This document shows, piece after piece, positions 43,417-50,298 of a stretch of DNA of 64,000 nt; position 1 is the first letter of the stretch, and every line of letters starts with the position of its first letter. The notes below the pieces were generated by a model. It searched no databases. It saw only the letters and a program-made list of their open reading frames with translations, and was not told the origin of the DNA. The DNA is from Ignavibacteria bacterium. Its GTDB lineage: Bacteria > Bacteroidota > Ignavibacteria > Ignavibacteriales > SURF-24. The translations under genes were made by a program, and so were the position numbers. The stretch is taken from positions 42,973 to 106,972 of the forward strand of contig JAAXKQ010000020.1 of NCBI GenBank assembly GCA_025612245.1, given 5' to 3'.

Positions 43417-44217
43417 ATGAAACCGGTAGTTACAAAAGAGCATGGTTCGTGGGCCGTTTTGTTTATTCCTGTTCTAACGGGAATAGCGGTTTCCAGAAAC
43501 TACGGGCTGCCGGTATTTCTTTTTATTGCAAGCGTGTTTTTCCTTTTTATGAGCTACACGCCTGCAGAAATGATGCTCCTGAGCTACTATAGGAGACTAC
43601 CCCATTCCGACAGGTTAAAAACTGCCCGTTACTGGTTTACCGTTTACATATCTCTAAGCCTTCTGTCGGGCATTCCTCTTATAGCTGTTTACCATAAATA
43701 CGGGCTGCTGTTTTTTGCTGCCGCAGCCCTGGCATTTTTCATTTCCAGCCTTTACATCATGTTTAGTTTGAGGAAAAATGTCTGGAGCGATTTTCTGGCA
43801 ATGGCAGGGCTCACCTTAAGCGCCCCGGCTGCGGTATATTTGGCGGAAAACGCTTTTACATCCAGGAGCCTGTTACTTTATTTTCTTAACCTTCTTTTCT
43901 TCGGCTCAAGCGCTTTTTACGTGCACATGAAGATGAAGCTGTCATCTCTTAAGAAGAGCAAACTGACCTTTCATGAAAAGCTGACAGTGGGAAAGCTCAA
44001 CCTTCTTTACAATGCAGTGGCCATATTTCTTTTATTGGCATTTACAGCCAGCTTCCCGCACAAATTTTTAATAATGATGGCATACCTGCCTATGCTTATT
44101 CACGCCATAACAGGCACCTTCAAACTTCCTGAAAAGGTAAGTTACAAAAAGATAGGCATGACGTTTCTTGCCTATTCCGTGGTCTTTCTACTGATGATCT
44201 CCTTAAGCGGGATGTAG
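43417..44217 (+). CDS. YwiC-like membrane protein
   Basis: A 266-residue inner-membrane protein with about eight helices. The N-terminus KEHGSWAVLFIPVLTG is the YwiC signature. The family is found near nitrate/nitrite respiration genes in Bacillus (ywiC lies by the nar-fnr region) and elsewhere, but has no known activity. Its place between the DUF2249 and NapH-like genes fits a role in anaerobic nitrogen-oxide metabolism. Confidence 0.85.
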   Translation: MKPVVTKEHGSWAVLFIPVLTGIAVSRNYGLPVFLFIASVFFLFMSYTPAEMMLLSYYRRLPHSDRLKTARYWFTVYISLSLLSGIPLIAVYHKYGLLFFAAAALAFFISSLYIMFSLRKNVWSDFLAMAGLTLSAPAAVYLAENAFTSRSLLLYFLNLLFFGSSAFYVHMKMKLSSLKKSKLTFHEKLTVGKLNLLYNAVAIFLLLAFTASFPHKFLIMMAYLPMLIHAITGTFKLPEKVSYKKIGMTFLAYSVVFLLMISLSGM

Positions 44218-44300
44218 CACGTTTAAGGGCCGCAAAAAAGAAAAAGAGACTTAAAGGGGTCCCGGGTAAAAAATTCAAATTAAATTTTGGCAGAGTTTAT

Positions 44301-45395
44301 ATGGCAAAGATAATTAAAAACACGGAAAAACCGGTGCAGAAATACAGGTTTCTCATACAGAGCCTGTTTGTTCTATTATGCATATGGATAGGCATAGAAT
44401 TTTATTTATTTACGGGTTACCTTGAGTCAGGAGGAGGAGCAGGACCATTTTATCCGAGGCCTCCGGGAGTAGAAGGCTTTCTGCCCATAAGCTCCATGAT
44501 GAGTCTCTATTACACAATTATTACGGGGCACATTCATTATGCCCATCCGGCAGGGTTGTTTATTTTTCTGGGTATAATACTTGTTTCACTGCTCTTTGGA
44601 AAAGCATTCTGCAGCTGGTTATGCCCGGTTGGTTTCCTTTCGGAACTGATCGGGGATTTTGGAGAAAAAATCACCAGCAAACTTTTTAAGAAAAAACTCC
44701 GTATGCCGAAATTTCTTGACTATCCGCTGCGCAGCTTAAAGTATCTGCTGCTGGGCTTTTTCGCATACTCAATATTCTTTATAATGAGCGAATTAGCCGT
44801 TAAGGCCTTTCTGGACAGCCCCTACAATATTGTTGCAGATATTAAGATGTATTACTTCTTTGCAGACATCTCCCGCTTTTCCTTGATTGTTATTGCCGTG
44901 CTATTTCTGCTCTCGGTATTTATAAGAAACTTCTGGTGCCGCTATCTTTGTCCCTACGGTGCGCTCTTAGGAATCATATCGTTTTTAAGTCCCCATAAGA
45001 TCAAAAGAAATCCGGTAAGCTGCATCGACTGCGGCAAATGCGCCAGGGCATGCCCCTCTGCAATTAAAGTGGATAAGCTAATTACAGTAATATCCGATGA
45101 GTGCTCAAGCTGTCTTAGCTGCGTTGATGCATGCCCCGTTGCAGACACACTGGAACTGAAGTCCGTAGTGACTAAGAAAAAATTTCCGAAGAAATACGTC
45201 GCCATAGCCATAGTGGCTGTATTTATGATTGCAACTGCCATTGGAATGCTGAGCGGTCACTGGCAGAATAATATTTCAAGGCAGGAGTACCTGATGCTTT
45301 ATGAAAATATGCATAGTTTCGGTCACCCGACGGGAGCCGAAGAAACCAGGAGGTTTAATGAAGAAGCCGGTGCAAGCCACAACCAGGAGAAATAA
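44301..45395 (+). CDS. NapH/NosR-like membrane polyferredoxin
   Basis: A 364-residue membrane protein. Two CxxxCP motifs lie at helix ends (C104/C108 and C213/C217), typical of NapH, NosR and CcoG relatives. Two [4Fe-4S] ferredoxin motifs follow (C241/C244/C247/C251 and C268/C271/C274/C278), then a final helix and a short periplasmic tail. It could pass electrons from the quinone pool or a cytoplasmic donor across the membrane. It abuts the next hemerythrin gene without spacing. A role as electron donor to the nitrite reductase is inferred from context only. Confidence 0.87.
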   Translation: MAKIIKNTEKPVQKYRFLIQSLFVLLCIWIGIEFYLFTGYLESGGGAGPFYPRPPGVEGFLPISSMMSLYYTIITGHIHYAHPAGLFIFLGIILVSLLFGKAFCSWLCPVGFLSELIGDFGEKITSKLFKKKLRMPKFLDYPLRSLKYLLLGFFAYSIFFIMSELAVKAFLDSPYNIVADIKMYYFFADISRFSLIVIAVLFLLSVFIRNFWCRYLCPYGALLGIISFLSPHKIKRNPVSCIDCGKCARACPSAIKVDKLITVISDECSSCLSCVDACPVADTLELKSVVTKKKFPKKYVAIAIVAVFMIATAIGMLSGHWQNNISRQEYLMLYENMHSFGHPTGAEETRRFNEEAGASHNQEK

Positions 45396-45875
45396 ATGAT
45401 AGGAACACTGACAAATCTATTAAAAGAGCATGAAAGGGCACTCGTGCAGCTGACTTTCTTAAATGATGCGGCAAGCAGGATTTACCAGCAGGGTTATAGC
45501 TTCGAGGATATGAACGTGATAAGTCATTCGGTAGATTATATCTCACTGGATTTTCTTTGCCATTGTGAAAATGAGGAAAGAGAAATTTATCAGGGACTGG
45601 GAAATTTTCTGCCTGAGGCCAGCCTTCAGGAATTCAGGGATGAACATAAAAAGATAACACAGTTCCTGGAAACGCTTAGGGAACTTATGTCAGGAGTGAG
45701 TAAGAGTTTTTCAGGCGACAGCAAGGCTCTGGAGCTAAGGCTTAAGGCCAGTGAGCTTACGCACATTTTCTCGCGTCACATTAAAAGGGAAAATGACAGC
45801 TTTTACCTCATGGCCAGTCACATCCTCCCCGAGGGAAACTTAAAACAGATTTTCAGGAACTGGAAACTGAAATAA
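45396..45875 (+). CDS. Hemerythrin-domain protein
   Basis: A 159-residue four-helix protein with a full set of diiron ligands: H12, H56-x3-E60, H84, H123 and H128-x3-E132, the H-HxxxE-H-HxxxE order of bacterial hemerythrins. It is soluble and has no signal peptide. Start codon directly follows the upstream TAA. Possible roles are O2 or NO binding, or Fe-S repair like YtfE/RIC. This is the second of three hemerythrin proteins in the module. Confidence 0.9.
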   Translation: MIGTLTNLLKEHERALVQLTFLNDAASRIYQQGYSFEDMNVISHSVDYISLDFLCHCENEEREIYQGLGNFLPEASLQEFRDEHKKITQFLETLRELMSGVSKSFSGDSKALELRLKASELTHIFSRHIKRENDSFYLMASHILPEGNLKQIFRNWKLK

Positions 45876-45933
45876 TGAAAGTTAAAAATGAAGGTTGAGA
45901 AATCATGCTAACAAAAATGACGGAGGCAAAATA

Positions 45934-47412
45934 ATGAGGCCATTTCTAAATGAGACAGGGAGAATTATTGCAGCTTTTGCTTTTATTTTAGTGCTGTTCT
46001 TTGCCGGGTGCGGCAATGAGAAATCTGAAGAAATAAAGGGCGAGGAAAATGCTATCCTTACCGATGCTCCCTATGTTCCGCCTCCTATTACAAGAGACTA
46101 TCCTACAAAGGTTATAGTTAACCTCGAAGTAAAAGAAGTTGTTTCCCGCCTGGCTGATGGAGTAACCTATAATAAGTGGACTTTCGGTGGAAAGGTACCA
46201 GGAAAATTCATACGCGTAAGAGAAGGTGACCTGGTTGAGTTCCACCTGCACAATCACCCCGGAAGCACAATGCTTCATAACATCGATCTGCACGCTGTAA
46301 CGGGACCCGGAGGCGGCGCAGAATCGTCCAATACGGCTCCGGGGCATACTTCGGTATTTTCCTTTAAGGTGCTTAATCCGGGGCTTTATGTCTATCACTG
46401 CGCAACTCCTCCTGTAGGTCTTCATATTGCAAACGGCATGTACGGACTGATACTGGTTGAGCCAAAGGAAGGGTTGCCCAGGGTAGACCGCGAGTATTAT
46501 GTAATGCAGAGTGAATTCTATACGCAGGGGAATTTTGGAGATCCGGGGCTGCAGATGTTTGATATGCAGAAAGCTGTGGATGAAAATCCATCATACGTGG
46601 TTTTTAACGGTGAAGTAGGATCTCTTCTTGGCGACAGGGCTCTTAAGGCGGGGGTTGGGCAGACGGTGCGGCTTTTTATAGGGGACGGGGGGCCCAATCT
46701 CGTTTCGTCGTTTCATTTAATCGGTGAAATTTTTGACGAGGTCCATATGCAGGGCGGATCACTCGTGACGCAGAAAAATGTCGGGACTACCTTGATACCT
46801 GCCGGAGGGACTTCAATATTGCAGTTTAAGCTGGAGGTGCCTGGAACCTACACTCTGGTGGATCACTCCTATTTCAGGGCACAGAGCAAGGGCTGCGTGG
46901 GTAAGCTGGTTGTTGAAGGAGCTGAGAATAAAACAATTTATTCGGGTAAGCAATCCGATGAAATTTACCTGGGCAGTACGGAAAAAGAAGAAGGAAACAT
47001 TCAGCAGGCTGCTCCTGGCGGAAACATCCCCGTGGGCAATGAACCGGTCTCCGGCAAGCAAGGTGGGGCAACTCCGATGGATGCGAAGAGTCTTATGGCA
47101 ACCGGACAGCAGGTTTTTGCACAAAACTGCGTCTCCTGCCACCAGACAAACGGACAGGGGATTCCGAACGTATTTCCGCCGTTGGCCAAAAGCGATTTCC
47201 TCATGGCCGATAAGGAAAGAAGTATCCGTATTGCTATGCACGGCTTAACAGGCCCAGTTACTGTAAACGGGAAAACCTATAACAACACAATGCCTCAGCT
47301 GAGCCTGACCGATCAGCAGATTGCGGCTGTTGTGAGTTACATACGAAACAGCTTTGGAAACAAAGGCGATATGGTTAGCGTAGAAGAAGTAAAGAGGGTA
47401 AGAGGAAAGTAA
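45934..47412 (+). CDS. nirK: Copper nitrite reductase (AniA-type) lipoprotein fused to cytochrome c
   Basis: A 492-residue enzyme reducing nitrite to NO in the periplasm. It has a lipoprotein signal (FFAGC, C26). Type-1 copper ligands are H115, C156, H164 and M169; type-2 ligands are H120, H155 and H311; catalytic D118 and H261 are present. The loop CATPPVGLHIANGMYG is of the class II/AniA type. A linker (about 345-385) leads to a class I cytochrome c with CVSCH (C399-H403) and axial M453. The ATG at 45934 has GGAGG upstream. The tethered heme probably feeds electrons directly to type-1 copper. Confidence 0.95.
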   Translation: MRPFLNETGRIIAAFAFILVLFFAGCGNEKSEEIKGEENAILTDAPYVPPPITRDYPTKVIVNLEVKEVVSRLADGVTYNKWTFGGKVPGKFIRVREGDLVEFHLHNHPGSTMLHNIDLHAVTGPGGGAESSNTAPGHTSVFSFKVLNPGLYVYHCATPPVGLHIANGMYGLILVEPKEGLPRVDREYYVMQSEFYTQGNFGDPGLQMFDMQKAVDENPSYVVFNGEVGSLLGDRALKAGVGQTVRLFIGDGGPNLVSSFHLIGEIFDEVHMQGGSLVTQKNVGTTLIPAGGTSILQFKLEVPGTYTLVDHSYFRAQSKGCVGKLVVEGAENKTIYSGKQSDEIYLGSTEKEEGNIQQAAPGGNIPVGNEPVSGKQGGATPMDAKSLMATGQQVFAQNCVSCHQTNGQGIPNVFPPLAKSDFLMADKERSIRIAMHGLTGPVTVNGKTYNNTMPQLSLTDQQIAAVVSYIRNSFGNKGDMVSVEEVKRVRGK

Positions 47413-47413
47413 A

Positions 47414-48244
47414 GTGTCTGAAGATAGTATACATAAGAAAAAATTATTATTGATGAAAGTTATATATGTCGTGTTTGCTCTTCTTATAACGGCGTCAAAT
47501 GTAATGACTGCAAAGGACAATAAAGACCAGTTTTCTCACCAAAAGTCTTCGATGGTTCTTGTAAAAGGAGGCAGGTATATTCCTTTCTGGAAAGATGATA
47601 AGTCCCTGGTTCCCGTAAAGGTAAAGCCGTTTTACATGGATGCCTTTCCTGTTACGAATGCCGAGTTTTTGAAGTTTGTAAAGGCAAACCCGGCGTGGCA
47701 GCGCTCAAAGGTAAAAAGAATTTTTGCCGGGAGCACGTACTTAAGGCACTGGAAAGATGACCTGGAATTAGGACCGGGGGCCACTCCAAATAGTCCTGTA
47801 ACAAACGTATCCTGGTTTGCCGCAAAGGCCTATGCTGAGTGGAAAGGGAAGCGCCTGCCTACGGTTGCCGAATGGGAATTTGTTGCCTTGCCCGGGGCAA
47901 AATCTTCTCTAAGAGATAAGATGCTCAACCAGAAAATTCTCGAGTGGTATCTGACTCCGAAGCCTCAAAGAGCAGGTACCGTAGGGGTGGGAAAGCCGGA
48001 CAGGTTCGGAATCTATGACATGCATGGACTTGTTTTTGAATGGGTGGATGACTTTAACGGCATCATAGCCGGGGGGCTTGGCGGGGACGGGAATGAATCG
48101 GGTTTATTCTGCGGGAGCGGCGTCGTAAACAGCAGCGACCCTGCAAACTATGCAGCGTTCCTGAGGTTTGCCTTCCGTAACGGCCTTAAGGCCGACTACG
48201 CGCTCTACGACCTTGGCTTCCGCTGTGCAAAAGATGCAAATTAA
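47414..48244 (+). CDS. nirV: NirV-like formylglycine-generating-enzyme homologue
   Basis: A 276-residue FGE/SUMF1-fold protein with an N-terminal hydrophobic signal or anchor. Fold markers are FYMDAFPVTNAEFLKFV, VTNVSWFAAKAYAEWKGKRL, RLPTVAEWEF and the C-terminal YDLGFRCA. The catalytic cysteine region reads LFCGSGVVNSSDPANYAAF, so one of the two FGE cysteines is absent. NirV proteins are a known companion of nirK with unknown function. The frame opens at GTG two bases after the nirK stop; an ATG at 47453 is an alternative. Its proximity indicates translational coupling with nirK. Confidence 0.85.
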   Translation: MSEDSIHKKKLLLMKVIYVVFALLITASNVMTAKDNKDQFSHQKSSMVLVKGGRYIPFWKDDKSLVPVKVKPFYMDAFPVTNAEFLKFVKANPAWQRSKVKRIFAGSTYLRHWKDDLELGPGATPNSPVTNVSWFAAKAYAEWKGKRLPTVAEWEFVALPGAKSSLRDKMLNQKILEWYLTPKPQRAGTVGVGKPDRFGIYDMHGLVFEWVDDFNGIIAGGLGGDGNESGLFCGSGVVNSSDPANYAAFLRFAFRNGLKADYALYDLGFRCAKDAN

Positions 48245-48263
48245 AAATCAGGGAGAAAATAGG

Positions 48264-48962
48264 ATGAAAAAAATAATGATGATTACTCTGCCTGCGGCTC
48301 TTCTTATTCTTGGGCTGACAGGTTATTTTGCGCTGAATAATTCATGGGGTTCTGTGGTTATTGCTGAGAAACACTCTGAAAAAAAAGACTCCGTACAAAC
48401 GCTTCCGGGATTAAAAAAGGTGGATGCTAAAATATCCTCCTGCTGTTCTGAAAAGATGGAAGAAGGCAGCGCGGGTTATAGCAGTAACTCTGTGTACCAG
48501 CTGTCTTCAGTATGGAAAAATGAGTTGGGACAAAAGCTCAGTCTTGGAGACCTAAAAGGCCATAAGGTCGTTTTGTCCATGATTTTTGCGAGCTGTACGT
48601 ATGCATGCCCTTTGATTGTAAACGACATGAGAAAGATTGAAAAGTCGGTCGCCGATAAAAGTGACGTCAGATTTGTCCTCGTTTCAATTGATCCCGAAAG
48701 GGATACGCCGGTGACTTTGCTTGAATACAGCAAAAGACAGGGGCTGGAGCTTTCGCGCTGGGAACTCCTGACCGGAAGCAAAAGTGACATCAGAAGCCTT
48801 GCCGCAGTCCTGGGCTTCAAATATCAAAGAGACTCCAAGGGCGATTATACGCACAGTAACCTTATAAACGTATTGAATAAAGAAGGCGAAGTGGTCCTTC
48901 AGCATGAAGGGCTCAATAAGGACATAAGCGACATAGTGGGTAAGCTTAAATCAATGAATTGA
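48264..48962 (+). CDS. SCO-family copper chaperone
   Basis: About 232 residues with an N-terminal membrane anchor (4-25) and a periplasmic thioredoxin-like SCO domain. The copper site is C111-x3-C115 (CTYAC) and H197 (YTHSNLI). An additional Cys pair C60-C61 in the linker is unusual. SCO proteins deliver copper to oxidases or keep cysteines reduced. In this operon it most likely matures the copper sites of NirK. The ATG at 48264 has GGGAG and AGG upstream; the longer frame to 48168 overlaps nirV and is rejected. Confidence 0.92.
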   Translation: MKKIMMITLPAALLILGLTGYFALNNSWGSVVIAEKHSEKKDSVQTLPGLKKVDAKISSCCSEKMEEGSAGYSSNSVYQLSSVWKNELGQKLSLGDLKGHKVVLSMIFASCTYACPLIVNDMRKIEKSVADKSDVRFVLVSIDPERDTPVTLLEYSKRQGLELSRWELLTGSKSDIRSLAAVLGFKYQRDSKGDYTHSNLINVLNKEGEVVLQHEGLNKDISDIVGKLKSMN

Positions 48963-49025
48963 TTTTTCTTTGATTAAATTTCAAATTAGGGGTAAGTTAA
49001 CTAAAATTATTCAGCCAATAACATT

Positions 49026-49478
49026 ATGCCAAGAAGTAAATCACTGGTGCCTTTGTCGCACGACCATCATCACGCGCTTAAACTAGCGCAGGCCTTAAAG
49101 AAAAGTACGCTCCGCACTGAAAGCCTGCCCACCATGAGCTCTGAGGAGAAAGCAAGGCGTGCCCTTGAATTCTATGAAAGCGACCTTGCACTTCACTTTG
49201 AGGCCGAAGAAAAGCTCCTTTATCCGTTTGTAAAAGGAAGGGATGCCCTTCTTGACAGCCTTTTTTTAGAGATTATGGAAGAGCATAAAAAGATCAAATT
49301 GCAGATTGAAAGCCTTAGGGAAGGAGGAGGCCTTCTGGAAGAAAAGCTGGATTACTTAGGAAGGCTCCTGGAAGGCCACATAAGAAAAGAAGAGCGCGAG
49401 CTTTTCCCTAGAATTCAGGAAGTATTCTCCGAGGCCGAATTAAATAACCTAAACGGAAAAATTAAGGCCGTAAGATGA
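49026..49478 (+). CDS. Hemerythrin-domain protein
   Basis: A 150-residue soluble protein with the start LVPLSHDHHHALKLAQAL (H12, H14, H15), H57-x3-E61, H87 and H118-x3-E122, a diiron hemerythrin pattern. It overlaps the next methyltransferase gene by 4 bp. It is separated by 63 bp from the SCO gene; this gap contains a half-site ATTCAG resembling the Rrf2 operator arm. It likely belongs to the same NO/O2 stress regulon. Confidence 0.88.
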   Translation: MPRSKSLVPLSHDHHHALKLAQALKKSTLRTESLPTMSSEEKARRALEFYESDLALHFEAEEKLLYPFVKGRDALLDSLFLEIMEEHKKIKLQIESLREGGGLLEEKLDYLGRLLEGHIRKEERELFPRIQEVFSEAELNNLNGKIKAVR

Positions 49479-50224
49479 CAAGACAAACCAATGAAACATT
49501 TTTCGACAGCATATCATCTTTCTACGACGATATGATCGGCTTTAAGGCGGCTCTTGAAAGAAGGAAAGCTGTCCTGAATAAATTCCTGCCTGATTCAGTT
49601 AAAACGGCAGCCGACCTGGGGTGCGGAAGCGGGCTTGACTCCCTGTCGCTTGCATTGAAAGGACTTAAGGTGACGGCTTTTGACCAGTCGGAAGGGATGC
49701 TTCGAAAGGCAGGGGAAAATGCCTCTGAGGCGGCTCTGGACGTGCAGTTTGTTAAAAGCACTATAGACAGAATTCCGAAAAGATTTTCAGGCAGGTTCGA
49801 CGTTACATTTTCTCTAGGCAACACGCTTGCAAACCTGCCGCCTGAGAGGCTTTCAGTGGCAGTAAAAAAAATCTCGGAATTGCTCAATAGCCGGGGAACA
49901 GCAGTAATTCAGATACTTAACTACAGCCGGATACTGAAGGAAGATAACCGCATTATAAACATTACGGAAATGAATGGCGAAGTTTTTATACGTTTCTACG
50001 ACTTCATGCCTGAAAGCCTCAACTTCAACATACTGAAATTTAAGAAAGATAAGCCCTCGGAAAGGGAGCTTTTTACGACTAAACTCTACCCGCATAGAAA
50101 AGATGAATTTTTAAGACTACTGAAAGATAATGGACTAAGGAAGGTAAAATTCTATGGCGGGCTTGCCCTTCAGAAGTTTGAAAAGTACAATTCACAGGAT
50201 CTGGTAGTTGTTGCTTCAAAATAA
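49475..50224 (+). CDS. Class I SAM-dependent methyltransferase
   Basis: A 249-residue Rossmann-fold methyltransferase. Motif I is AADLGCGSGLDS (about 45-56), motif II VTAFDQSEGM and the later motif FDVTFSLGNTLANLP. The C-terminal part (DNGLRKVKFYGGLALQKF) is of the ubiE/COQ5-like small-molecule type. Substrate unknown. Its ATGA overlap with a hemerythrin gene is unusual and places it in the nitrite/NO module. A strong terminator follows. Confidence 0.85.
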   Translation: MTRQTNETFFDSISSFYDDMIGFKAALERRKAVLNKFLPDSVKTAADLGCGSGLDSLSLALKGLKVTAFDQSEGMLRKAGENASEAALDVQFVKSTIDRIPKRFSGRFDVTFSLGNTLANLPPERLSVAVKKISELLNSRGTAVIQILNYSRILKEDNRIINITEMNGEVFIRFYDFMPESLNFNILKFKKDKPSERELFTTKLYPHRKDEFLRLLKDNGLRKVKFYGGLALQKFEKYNSQDLVVVASK

Positions 50225-50263
50225 AAAAGGCCTTGAGAAAGTTATTCTCTCAAGGCCTTTTTT
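50223..50263 (+). terminator. Intrinsic terminator of the nitrite/NO cluster
   Basis: AAAAAAGGCCTTGAGA (50223-50238) pairs with TCTCAAGGCCTTTTTT (50248-50263), 9-nt loop. It marks the 3' end of the plus-strand cluster. Confidence 0.93.
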
Positions 50264-50298
50264 AAGAAATAAACCACCACAGTTTCAACCAACCTGAG

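Noticed and set aside
48970..48990. FNR/DNR-like TTGAT...ATCAA box before the hemerythrin gene
   Set aside because: Only TTGAT-like halves are present and they are not inverted with a 4-bp spacer.
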